Positions 24,468 to 31,896 of a stretch of 42,508 bases of DNA are shown here, piece by piece. Origin of the DNA: Methanoculleus chikugoensis (lineage in GTDB: Archaea > Halobacteriota > Methanomicrobia > Methanomicrobiales > Methanoculleaceae); contig NZ_FMID01000045.1 of the NCBI RefSeq assembly GCF_900095385.1, positions 1 through 42,508 on the forward strand, given 5' to 3'. The position numbers and the translations under genes were made by a program. The notes beneath the pieces were generated by a model. It did no database searches and was not told where the DNA came from. It was given only the letters and a program-made list of their open reading frames with translations. Every line of letters starts with the position of its first letter. The first letter of the stretch is position 1.

Positions 24468-24917
24468 TCACTCCTCGCCGGGAGAGCCGGCGGGACCCGG
24501 AGGAGTCCGGGTATTCAGGATGCGCTCGATGATCTTCGACGAACTGGCAAGCGAGCCGGGATACCCCGGTATCCTGACGACCTCCGCATCGAGCCCGCGT
24601 TCCCGGAGTCTCTGCCGGAGATGCTCCTCGTCGAAGTGCTGGTTAAACCCGAGCGTGATGATCTCGGGCCGGATCTCCGCTATCGGCCGGAACATATCGT
24701 GGAGGTCGCCGAGGAGCGCATGGTCGACCGGCTTTAATGCCCGGACCATCCGGAGCCGCTGGTCTTCGGGGAGGATCGGCCGCGGCTTATGCTTCACGTT
24801 CGCGTCCCGCGCCACGATCACAGAGAGCTCGTCGCCGAGGTTCCGCGACTCCTCAAGGTAGTAGAGGTGTCCGGGGTGGAGGATGTCGAACGTCCCCGTT
24901 GCGACCACGCGGATCAC
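24468..24917 (-). CDS. ribL: Archaeal FAD synthase RibL
   Basis: A 149-residue nucleotidyltransferase of the archaeal FAD synthetase type, which transfers AMP from ATP to FMN to make FAD. The nucleotidylyltransferase motif HPGH is at residues 14-17 in RVVATGTFDILHPGHLYYLEESRNLGD, and the second motif near the end is SLASSSKIIERIL. Conserved ILPEDQRLRMVRALKPVDHALLGD lies between. The start is a GTG at 24917 that overlaps the TGA of the upstream JAMM gene (GTGA), showing translational coupling; the frame is open further up to 24962, but that part overlaps the JAMM gene and is not conserved. Length is normal for RibL. Confidence 0.92.
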   Translation of the reverse strand: MIRVVATGTFDILHPGHLYYLEESRNLGDELSVIVARDANVKHKPRPILPEDQRLRMVRALKPVDHALLGDLHDMFRPIAEIRPEIITLGFNQHFDEEHLRQRLRERGLDAEVVRIPGYPGSLASSSKIIERILNTRTPPGPAGSPGEE

Positions 24918-25285
24918 TCGACCACCTCGAGGCGTGTCGCGCTGCCGTCCGCCCGGTAGCACCGCCAGTCCCGCTTCCCGTAGGGGTAGCCGACGATGAT
25001 GTGATACCGGCCCACCGTGGGGAAGAACCTGAGATCCGCCGCCGACGGAGAGAGGACGCCGTTCGGGTGGCTGTGGGCGCTGCCGGCCTGGTGGGTGTCC
25101 AGCGGGAGCATATCGATGAAGAACGAGGCGCTCTCTTCCCCGACGACGGTGCCGGGAACCAGGTCGAGATCCCGGATAACGCCGTCTCGTTCCCGCAGCA
25201 CGGCAACGAATTCGTTCGGGTGGTGTTCCCGCCCGAGTTCAAAGAGCATCGAAAGCAGATCCCTGCTGATCCCGCATATGGCCAT
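24914..25285 (-). CDS. JAMM/MPN-domain metalloprotease-like protein
   Basis: About 123 residues, a single JAMM (Mov34/MPN) domain. The zinc and catalytic residues are visible: Glu25 in HHPNEFVAVL, the H71-x-H73-x10-D84 motif in SAHSHPNGVLSPSAADL. Archaeal stand-alone JAMM proteins can cleave isopeptide bonds of ubiquitin-like SAMP modifiers, or take part in sulfur transfer; which one applies is unknown here. The Met at 25285 (MAICGISRDLL) is preferred, since the family starts there; an upstream ATG at 25315 with GAGGG before it is an alternative. The stop overlaps the ribL start by four bases, so the two proteins are made together. Confidence 0.85.
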   Translation of the reverse strand: MAICGISRDLLSMLFELGREHHPNEFVAVLRERDGVIRDLDLVPGTVVGEESASFFIDMLPLDTHQAGSAHSHPNGVLSPSAADLRFFPTVGRYHIIVGYPYGKRDWRCYRADGSATRLEVVE

Positions 25286-25487
25286 TCTTCTGAATGGTTG
25301 GAGAGGAGGGGACATAAGCCCTCGCGTTGGATATCAGGGAGTGGGGGGCATGTCCAATACCAATAAAGAAGTTTGAACAATAACAAACGTAGCAGCTGGC
25401 AGACAGGGCGCAAGGGCACTGAGCACAGCGATGCGTTCGGCACCTTTCGGGGGCATAATTAATTCACCAGTTCACGGAGGTAACTGA

Positions 25488-26738
25488 ATGAGCCGGGATA
25501 ATTTAGTGACTATCAACAAACTTCGTGAAGATATAAAAGCCATGAAATTATTGAGTTTATTCTTAAAACCCGAGCTGCTGAAGAAATTGGAAGAAATGGA
25601 GCAACAAATAGACAACATGTCAGAACAAGCAACTCTATTTAATTCAAGGTTTTCCGACTACGGATGGTGCGCTTATGACAGTATGAGCGTTTCCCTAATG
25701 GAAGACGCAAATAAAACATTTGAAGAACATGGCATCGAAGCAGCGGAGCAAGTATTGATAAGATATTACAAAACAGATGTCAAAAAGATCGTTCACTGGA
25801 TAAGAAGTAGCTCAAAATCATTTGCTGTCCGCTACGACCAGATCGGCCAGTTTTTTGAGGATCATTTTGCTGAAAGATATTACGCAAGTGTTCCTTTGGC
25901 CCTAATCATAATAGATGGGGCTGTCAACGATTTTACAAAGAGTAAAGGATTTTTTGCCGAAGGGACATCAGTGGATGCATGGGACTGCCTTGTTGGATGT
26001 AGTGAGGGCTTGGCGAAGCTGAAAGATATTTTCTATCAAAAGCGGACAAAGACCAATAGCGCGATCATTACAGCACCCTACAGGAACGGCATTTTACATG
26101 GCAGGGACATTAACTATGCCAACGAGCATGTTTCCTGCAAATGTGTCGCACTCATGTTCGCTATTGCGGATTGGATGAAAATGAAAGATAGTGAGGAGGA
26201 AAGGAGGACAAAATTTGAGAAAGCCGCCAACCCTCCACCAATAATGGATTCTTTGGCTCGATTACAGGAAAATAAACAAACACGTAGAGAAATTGCCGAA
26301 TGGAAGCCCAGGGATGTTATTTTAGAGAGAGATATTCCAGCTACTGGAACTGTTGAGGATTACGATGGATACCCTTACGTTGTTGCCGTAGTAGAGATGT
26401 TCGATGCATGGAAAGAGAAAAACTACGGGAAACTATCCAACGGTTTAAGAAAGATGTTTCCGTCTACTGATTCCTTAGGTAAGCGAGCAGGTGAATGCCG
26501 TGAATTGTTTCAACATAAAGAGTTTTCTTCTTTTGAAATAATTGAGGTCGAAGAGCGAGGTTGTGCACTGTCAAAGGTGCAAGTTAAAGTTTCTTGGCTC
26601 TCCAATGGAGATATCCACAAAGAAACGCTAGCTTTCGGCTGCATTTATGAAAGTACAACTGATTCTGTAGGACTGCCGTGGAAATGTAATGGCGAATGGG
26701 TACTTGCACCGTGGGATATACGCGGGTTAACAAGTTAG
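25488..26738 (+). CDS. Unrecognised protein with HEPN-like RX4H motif, AT-rich
   Basis: A 416-residue protein that I cannot assign to a known family. The N-terminal 50 residues are helical and partly coiled coil (LLKKLEEMEQQIDNMSEQATLF). The middle, about residues 120-230, looks all-helical and contains APYRNGILHGRDINYANEHVSCK, where R199-x4-H204 matches the RX4-6H motif of HEPN ribonucleases, followed by a long helix (ALMFAIADWMKMK) as in HEPN folds. The C-terminal third is beta-rich (FEIIEVEERGCALSKVQVKVSWL), possibly a binding domain. The start is well supported by GGAGGTAA at 25477-25484. Base composition and codon use (many AAA, ATA, TTT) differ sharply from the flanking GC-rich genes, so recent transfer is likely. 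No antitoxin-like partner is seen. A role in defence is possible but unproven. Confidence 0.85.
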   Translation: MSRDNLVTINKLREDIKAMKLLSLFLKPELLKKLEEMEQQIDNMSEQATLFNSRFSDYGWCAYDSMSVSLMEDANKTFEEHGIEAAEQVLIRYYKTDVKKIVHWIRSSSKSFAVRYDQIGQFFEDHFAERYYASVPLALIIIDGAVNDFTKSKGFFAEGTSVDAWDCLVGCSEGLAKLKDIFYQKRTKTNSAIITAPYRNGILHGRDINYANEHVSCKCVALMFAIADWMKMKDSEEERRTKFEKAANPPPIMDSLARLQENKQTRREIAEWKPRDVILERDIPATGTVEDYDGYPYVVAVVEMFDAWKEKNYGKLSNGLRKMFPSTDSLGKRAGECRELFQHKEFSSFEIIEVEERGCALSKVQVKVSWLSNGDIHKETLAFGCIYESTTDSVGLPWKCNGEWVLAPWDIRGLTS

Positions 26739-26845
26739 ACTATTTACCATTGTCACGCAATTAGAAGTCGTTTTGTACTTCCGATGGTAAAGATATCTCG
26801 ACTCAGTTGAGATCTCACTATTTGTTCCAGATGACCGCAACCGAG

Positions 26846-27035
26846 GATACTCTAGGGCACGGCTTTCCACCGAATATCGCCATGACTGCCCCCGCCCTTG
26901 GGGCGGGGGAGGAGGCCGGAGGCCGGGCGGGGTGGGGTTGTAGGCTGATCCCTATATGGTGGAAACAGGGGAGGGGGAGACCCCCTCCCCGTCAGCCCCA
27001 CCCCAATGGCGATAGCCACCACGGTCCACTGCATG
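26846..27035 (-). repeat. GC-rich dispersed repeat, copy A
   Basis: About 190 bases that match, on the opposite strand, the two repeats at 40213-40570. It contains a perfect-arm GC hairpin (CCCCCGCCC...GGGCGGGGG region, 26889-26909), the block GGAGGCCGGAGGCCGGGCGG, a second hairpin (GAGGGGG-AGA-CCCCCTC, 26971-26987) and, at one end, the conserved GCGATAGCCACC...GTCCACTGCATG. No reading frame is supported in it. It lies directly behind the AT-rich gene and contrasts strongly with it in composition. Confidence 0.75.
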
Positions 27036-27330
27036 AGGACATGCCCACGAAGAAGGCCGTCCCCAGGGACAAAACCAGATCCGGCACAAACCATATCTGG
27101 ATAAGGATAAAGACCAGAATAGGGTTTCAACAGATCTCGACCCTCCGTTTTTATCGTGTCTGAAAATTGCATGGCTACAGCGTTTTTCATCCAAGATATG
27201 TTGCCCAACGTTCCCCAGAAGACACACTCGGCTACGACCAGATCATTTAACTAAAAGAAATAGTTAGACGGTATTCCCAAGAAGAGATACCGTCTTGAAA
27301 TCAAAGATTCACTACCTCATGGGGGTCACT
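27036..27330. other. Intergenic stretch with two adjacent hairpins
   Basis: No gene is supported from 26739 to 27330; 26846-27035 is the repeat. Two perfect inverted repeats lie side by side: TAACTA-AAAGAAA-TAGTTA (27248-27266) and AGACGGTAT-12 bases-ATACCGTCT (27266-27295). They follow the end of the cupredoxin-fasciclin gene, which is read from the right, and could form its terminator or protect its 3' end. The remaining sequence shows nothing I can interpret. Confidence 0.5.
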
Positions 27331-28332
27331 TCAGGGGATGACCCTTCCTTCCGGCAGGGCCTCCAGGGTTACGTTCTCAACAGAGGTCACGTTCTCCGTC
27401 GGCGTCACATTTCCCGCCGGAGTCACGTTCTCCACCGGGGTTATGTTCTCCGTTGGCGTCGGGGTCACGTTCTCTGCCGGGATGAGACCCTCCGGAACGA
27501 GAACCATATCGATGACGTGGACGATGCCGTTCTCGGCGGCAACGTCGGCAGTGACGATTGTAGCGTTCTCTACGGTGAGGTTGCCGTCGACCGCAGTGAC
27601 GTTGATCGTGTTCCCGGCAAGCGTATCAAGAGTCGTCATGTTCCCGGTGGCGTTTGCTGCCGCCATCAGGTCTTCTACGGTATAGTTCCCCTCCACTACA
27701 TGATGCATCAGCAGGGCGTCAAGCATCTCCGTATCGTTGAAGATTGCCATAAGAGTCTCGTTGCCGAGAGCCTCAAATGCGGCGTCGTCCGGGGCAAAGA
27801 CCGTGTACGGGCCGCCGCTGGTAAGCACCATCTTCGCGACGCTTGCTCTATCCAGGGCATCCGCAAAGGTGGTCAGGTTCGCCTCGCCGGCGATCAGGTC
27901 GACCAGCGTCATGTTCAACGGCTCCTCGCCCGGGGTCAGGTTCCCGGTCGGCGTCGGGGTTACGTTCTCACCCGGCTCGACCATCATCCCCTCCGGGACG
28001 ACGATCACGACCCCCTGCATGGGTGTCCGCCGCGTCGAGGCGTTGAGCGTACAGCCGTACGGATAGGTTCCCGTATCGGCAAACGTGTAGTTGAATGTCT
28101 GATTCTGCTCTATCCGCCCGGAATCGAAGAGCCCGCCCGTGCTGGTAACGGTATGGCTCACCTCATCGTAGTTTGTCCAGGTTACCGTTGTATTGCCCTC
28201 GACCGTGAGCGAGGCGGGGATGTACTCCCCGCCGCGTATATCGACGTCGGCGGTCGCCGCGAGAACCGGCAGGGCAACGAGCCCGACGGCCAGGATGGCT
28301 GCGATCCCGAGGATGATTGAATTCATTCTCAT
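27331..28332 (-). CDS. Surface protein: cupredoxin domain fused to fasciclin (FAS1) domain
   Basis: A 333-residue exported protein. Residues 1-26 are a signal peptide (NSIILGIAAILAVGLVALPVLAA). Residues about 28-112 are a plastocyanin-like cupredoxin (GGEYIPASLTVEGNTTVTWTN), with His60 in DEVSHTVTS, Cys94 in YPYGCTL and Met105 in TPMQGVVIV. The usual second His, three residues after the Cys, is Asn97, and a few extra residues separate it from the Met, so normal copper binding is doubtful. Residues about 138-285 are a FAS1 domain (DLIAGEANLTTFADALDRA, GGPYTVFAPDDAAFEAL, GIVHVIDMVLVPEGL), an adhesion module. Linker and tail carry many NVT/NLT/NIT sequons (ENVTPTPT and relatives), suggesting a glycosylated stalk. 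GGTGAG upstream supports the start at 28332. A TATA box lies at 28449-28457. Confidence 0.88.
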   Translation of the reverse strand: MRMNSIILGIAAILAVGLVALPVLAATADVDIRGGEYIPASLTVEGNTTVTWTNYDEVSHTVTSTGGLFDSGRIEQNQTFNYTFADTGTYPYGCTLNASTRRTPMQGVVIVVPEGMMVEPGENVTPTPTGNLTPGEEPLNMTLVDLIAGEANLTTFADALDRASVAKMVLTSGGPYTVFAPDDAAFEALGNETLMAIFNDTEMLDALLMHHVVEGNYTVEDLMAAANATGNMTTLDTLAGNTINVTAVDGNLTVENATIVTADVAAENGIVHVIDMVLVPEGLIPAENVTPTPTENITPVENVTPAGNVTPTENVTSVENVTLEALPEGRVIP

Positions 28333-28448
28333 GCAGTCTCACCACAGTTACGTGTCCTGGCAGGGAGAACAGCCGGGATCATCCCGGAAGAGAACCGGGA
28401 TGGTTCGGCACCGCTCGCCGCTGCCACGGGAGGGGAAATAATCGCGCA

Positions 28449-28457
28449 ATTATATAA
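28449..28457 (-). promoter_or_regulatory. TATA box of the cupredoxin-fasciclin gene
   Basis: On the minus strand CTTATATAATTG lies about 120 bases before the ATG. It is the only good TATA candidate in the gap, giving a leader of about 90 bases that includes a CCGGGAT-containing inverted repeat (around 28371-28405). Confidence 0.45.
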
Positions 28458-28536
28458 GTATTGCCATAAAAATTCGGGACCGACATCCCCGGCCGTCCTC
28501 GCACTCCGGGCACGAGGAACTCCGGGAACAGGCCGC

Positions 28537-29961
28537 TCAGAACGGCCCGTCCTGTTCGAAGCTCCTCCTCATACGGATGGCGAGTTCCGCCTTGAAGAGT
28601 TCTTTTCCGAGGTAGGCGGCGTGGTCGAGCCGGGAGAGGCTTGCGTTTGCAAGAAGCGTGTAAAAGACGTCTTCCCACCGCTTCCCCCGCACGGCACGGC
28701 CCTTATGGACGGCGACGATCGAGTCCCCCTCGATACCGATCCGGATGCAACCCAGGGGATCGTAGACGATCTCGTCCGGCATGGGACGCGCATCCTCGAT
28801 GCTCCCGTATTCCAGCGGCGGTTCGCGCCGCCGCCGTTTTTCCTTCAGGATCAGGAGATCGAGCCCCAGGTCCTTGGGGTACGGGCGATCCGTCGTGAGG
28901 GCCATCATCTCGGTTGCCCGCCGCATCTCCGCGACCGAACCCCGGGTCTTGTCGCTGTGTTCGCTCGTAAAGACGACGGCGGCCCCGACCTCGTGCGCCA
29001 TCCCCGCAAGCAGGGCATTTGCCCCCGGAGAGTCGGCGTCCAGCAGCTCCACGACGTTGCCCGCCCCGAAGAAGAGCGGACGACGAGCGTCGGCGAACCC
29101 GGCGAGCGATTCGGTGAGCCCGGAACCCGCCGGCTGAAGGAGGGGATCGGCGATCAGGCAGCGGATCCCGGCCTCCTCTGCGGCCGCAAGGTTCTCTTCA
29201 AGCGTTCGTTCACGCGGCACCACGACCGCTGCCGCCCCGGCATCCGCGACCGCCCGACCGACGGCGGGGATATTCCCCTCGTGCAGGGAGAGCACCAGGT
29301 CGGCGCGGAAGAGCGCCGCCGCGATGAGATCGGGGTCCTGGGTATCGACGGCGAGCGGCCCTTCAACCCCCGCGAGGGAGGAGAAACACCGCGCGACATC
29401 GCCGGGGGTCGCGTCGAACCCGAATCCCAGGTCGACGATATCCGCCCCGTCGGCAAAGAACCGCCGGACGTCGGCGAGGAGATCGTCGCGCCTGTGCGCA
29501 TCCATGATCTCCGCGAGCACCTTCATCCGGGAACCCCCGCCGACTTTCATGCCGCGGACGATGAACTCCGGCTCCGCTTCCGCTTCCCGGAGCGCCACCC
29601 GCCGGCAGGCCTCCTCGCGCCGGGTCTCTGCGAGGAACTCGTCGGCGGGGACGGTCTTTGAGAGGGGGGCGGTCTCCAGCACCGAGAGGACCGGCACAAG
29701 ATCGGCTGCATGCCGCGGGCCCCGGTAGACCGGGACGCCGGTCTCGCGCTCGACGTCGACAAACGACGCGGTGCACATCCCGGAGACGATCGCCATATCG
29801 TAGTTACTGCCGGCAAGCAGCCTCCGGAGTTCTCCGGGGGCAAGAAACGACGCAATTTCGCCGGTGACCACCACATCGATCTCATAGCGGTCCCTGAACC
29901 TTTCAGCCGCCGACTTCACGATACCGACCGTTGCCGATCCGGTCGGGAGGAGAATGTGCAT
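28537..29961 (-). CDS. Archaeal dihydropteroate-synthase-like protein
   Basis: About 474 residues. The C-terminal two thirds resemble dihydropteroate synthase (a TIM barrel: GADIVDLGFGFDATPGDV, PLAVDTQDPDLIAAALFRADLVLSLHEGN, AAAVVVPRERTLEENL), while the N-terminal 130 residues form an additional domain with a different fold (MHILLPTGSATVGIVKSAAERF..VSGMCTASF). This layout matches the archaeal family typified by MJ0107 (TIGR00284), found in methanogens and thought to relate to tetrahydromethanopterin metabolism, but its reaction is not settled. I use the ATG at 29961; a GTG at 29970 is possible. It is divergent from the PHP gene with only about 40 bases between starts. Confidence 0.85.
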   Translation of the reverse strand: MHILLPTGSATVGIVKSAAERFRDRYEIDVVVTGEIASFLAPGELRRLLAGSNYDMAIVSGMCTASFVDVERETGVPVYRGPRHAADLVPVLSVLETAPLSKTVPADEFLAETRREEACRRVALREAEAEPEFIVRGMKVGGGSRMKVLAEIMDAHRRDDLLADVRRFFADGADIVDLGFGFDATPGDVARCFSSLAGVEGPLAVDTQDPDLIAAALFRADLVLSLHEGNIPAVGRAVADAGAAAVVVPRERTLEENLAAAEEAGIRCLIADPLLQPAGSGLTESLAGFADARRPLFFGAGNVVELLDADSPGANALLAGMAHEVGAAVVFTSEHSDKTRGSVAEMRRATEMMALTTDRPYPKDLGLDLLILKEKRRRREPPLEYGSIEDARPMPDEIVYDPLGCIRIGIEGDSIVAVHKGRAVRGKRWEDVFYTLLANASLSRLDHAAYLGKELFKAELAIRMRRSFEQDGPF

Positions 29962-30004
29962 ACACTTCACTTATTATTCAGGGGATGACAAATAATCTGA
30001 TCTC

Positions 30005-30670
30005 ATGCTGCGGTGCGATCTGCATGTCCACACCAGGTTCTCCAAGGACGGAGAGAGCAGTGTGGAGGAAATTCTCCGGCGAGCGGAGGTGGTCGGCCTC
30101 GACGCCATCGCGATCACCGATCACGATACGGTGGAAGGTGCCCTCTACGCCCTCGAGTGCGACACCTCCGTGACCGTGATCCCGGGCACCGAGGTCTCGA
30201 CGAAGCAGGGCCATCTCCTCGCGCTCGGCGTCACGGAACCCCTCCCGGACGGGCTCGACTTCTTCGAGACCGTTACCGTCGCGCGTGTTCGGGGCGCTCT
30301 CCTCATCCTCCCGCACCCCTACCACCGCTGGCGCCACGGCGTCGGGAGGAGACTCGCAGCCGGTATCAGCGCGGTGGACGCGGTGGAGGTCTTCAACAGC
30401 CGCTACATCACCGGATCGGCGAACCGGAAAGCCGCAGTCATAGCAAAGAGGTTCGGGAAGCCCGGCGTTGCCGGGAGCGACGCCCACAACGCCCGTTACG
30501 TCGGGTTCGGGGTCACCTACGTCACGGCCGAGCCCGATGCGGCCTCCATCCTCTCCGCGATCCGGGAAGGCCGGACGATGGCGGGCGGGAGGATGACCCC
30601 GCTCCGCACTTACACCCGCCAGTCCCTCAAGGGCGCTCTCCGGAGAATCCGGCGGACGGTACATCGATGA
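30005..30670 (+). CDS. PHP-domain metal-dependent phosphoesterase
   Basis: A 221-residue PHP-domain protein. Metal-binding residues of the family are seen in order: [12 protein letters not shown] (two His), [10 protein letters not shown] (Asp, His), [16 protein letters not shown] (Glu, His), LPHPYHR (His), VEVFNSR (Glu/Asn) and [11 protein letters not shown] (Asp, His). Such stand-alone PHP proteins hydrolyse phosphodiesters or nucleotides; the substrate is not evident here. The stop overlaps the truA start by four bases (ATGA), so both are made from one message. The start lies about 25 bases after an AT-rich box (29979-29990), which would give a leaderless message. Confidence 0.9.
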   Translation: MLRCDLHVHTRFSKDGESSVEEILRRAEVVGLDAIAITDHDTVEGALYALECDTSVTVIPGTEVSTKQGHLLALGVTEPLPDGLDFFETVTVARVRGALLILPHPYHRWRHGVGRRLAAGISAVDAVEVFNSRYITGSANRKAAVIAKRFGKPGVAGSDAHNARYVGFGVTYVTAEPDAASILSAIREGRTMAGGRMTPLRTYTRQSLKGALRRIRRTVHR

Positions 30671-31479
30671 ACCTGGCGTTCCGCTTCTCGTACTTCGGCG
30701 ACCGGTTCTTCGGTTCGCAGATGCAGCCCGATCTCCGCACCGTGGAGGGCGAGTTCATCGAGGCCTGCAGGATTCTACGGCTCTTCGGCGACTGGAGGGA
30801 GGCGGGCTTCGCCACCGCCGGCCGCACCGACCGCGGGGTGCACGCCCGGTGCCAGGTCTGTTCGTTTTTGACCGATAAGCCGGAGCTGGCGATCGAAGCA
30901 CTGAACCGGGTGCTCCCACGAGACATCTGGTGCACGGGATGGGCCGAGGCCCCGGAGGGGTTCCACCCCCGGTACAGTGCCGTATCGCGGACATACCGCT
31001 ACTACTTCTCCGCCCCTGGCGACGTCGCCGCCATGCACGAAGCGGCACAGGAGTTTCTCGGGCGGCACGACTTCTCGGCATTCGCCCGTGCCGGCGACCG
31101 GAACCCCAAGCGGAGGATCCTTGCGTCCCGGGTCTTTACAGACGGGCGGTTCGCCGTGTTCGAGGTGACGGGCGAGAGTTTCCTCTGGAACATGGTCAGG
31201 TGCATGGCGACAATGCTCGGAGAGGTGGGAAGGGGGGAGGCCGAAGCCGGGGATGTCGCACGGCTCCTCGCCGGACCGGCGGAGCGGAGAGTCGCTGCGG
31301 CGCCCCCCGAGGGGCTGATCCTCTGGGATATCGATCACAGGATCTCCTTTACGCCGCTTCCTATCGACCCAAAGAGCAGCCGGCATCTGACCGACCGCCG
31401 CCGCTACCACGCCCTCATGGCGGAGGTCTCCGCACACCTCGCACCGGGTCTCCGGCAGCCGGACACACCCGGGATATAA
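30667..31479 (+). CDS. truA: tRNA pseudouridine synthase A
   Basis: A 270-residue TruA, which makes pseudouridine at positions 38-40 of tRNA anticodon stems. The catalytic Asp55 lies in [14 protein letters not shown]. Other family segments are [25 protein letters not shown] at the start, the [18 protein letters not shown] region and the [19 protein letters not shown] segment that holds RNA. The start ATG overlaps the stop of the PHP gene. An inverted repeat TGAAGCA-CAA-TGCTTCA (31490-31506) follows its stop and may end the transcript or stabilise its end. Length is normal. Confidence 0.96.
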   Translation: MNLAFRFSYFGDRFFGSQMQPDLRTVEGEFIEACRILRLFGDWREAGFATAGRTDRGVHARCQVCSFLTDKPELAIEALNRVLPRDIWCTGWAEAPEGFHPRYSAVSRTYRYYFSAPGDVAAMHEAAQEFLGRHDFSAFARAGDRNPKRRILASRVFTDGRFAVFEVTGESFLWNMVRCMATMLGEVGRGEAEAGDVARLLAGPAERRVAAAPPEGLILWDIDHRISFTPLPIDPKSSRHLTDRRRYHALMAEVSAHLAPGLRQPDTPGI

Positions 31480-31896
31480 TACTTCCCAATGAAGCACAAT
31501 GCTTCAGAGGGGATCGGGAAACCGACCCACCTTATTATCGCTGTTTTGAAAGGATCAGGCCACAGGCGATGGATCTTCCGAAAGCGGTGCGGCAGGGGAA
31601 AAGAACCCCTCCGCCCATCATCCAGGACTGCTTCACTTAATCCTTCCGAAACGTGGCACTCGATAAGACCGGAGATCGCCGGAATCACGCCGTAGGAGTT
31701 CCCCCCCGCTCCCGGCGGAAGGCGGCGACCATTCTCGCCCGGGCCGAAACGTTTAACCAGTCGGGTACGATTTAGGGGCACGCAGGTAAACAATATTGCA
31801 TTTACTTTTTACATATGTTTAGTACTTTTGATTAATAATAACCTATTAATATATGCCAGAACAGTCCGGTTTCAGTACGTCAAGAGGGGAAAGTGG
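31480..31896 (+). other. Intergenic region with the promoter of the surface-glycan cluster
   Basis: No gene is supported over these 417 bases. The left part holds the 7-bp stem hairpin after truA (31490-31506). The middle has no feature I can interpret. The right part, 31795-31860, is very AT-rich, with a TATA-like TATTAATATATG (31844-31855); transcription would then begin near 31877. GAGGGGA (31884-31890) is the ribosome-binding site for the ATG at 31897. The AT-rich promoter stands out from the rest of the locus and probably drives the whole glycan operon. Confidence 0.55.
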
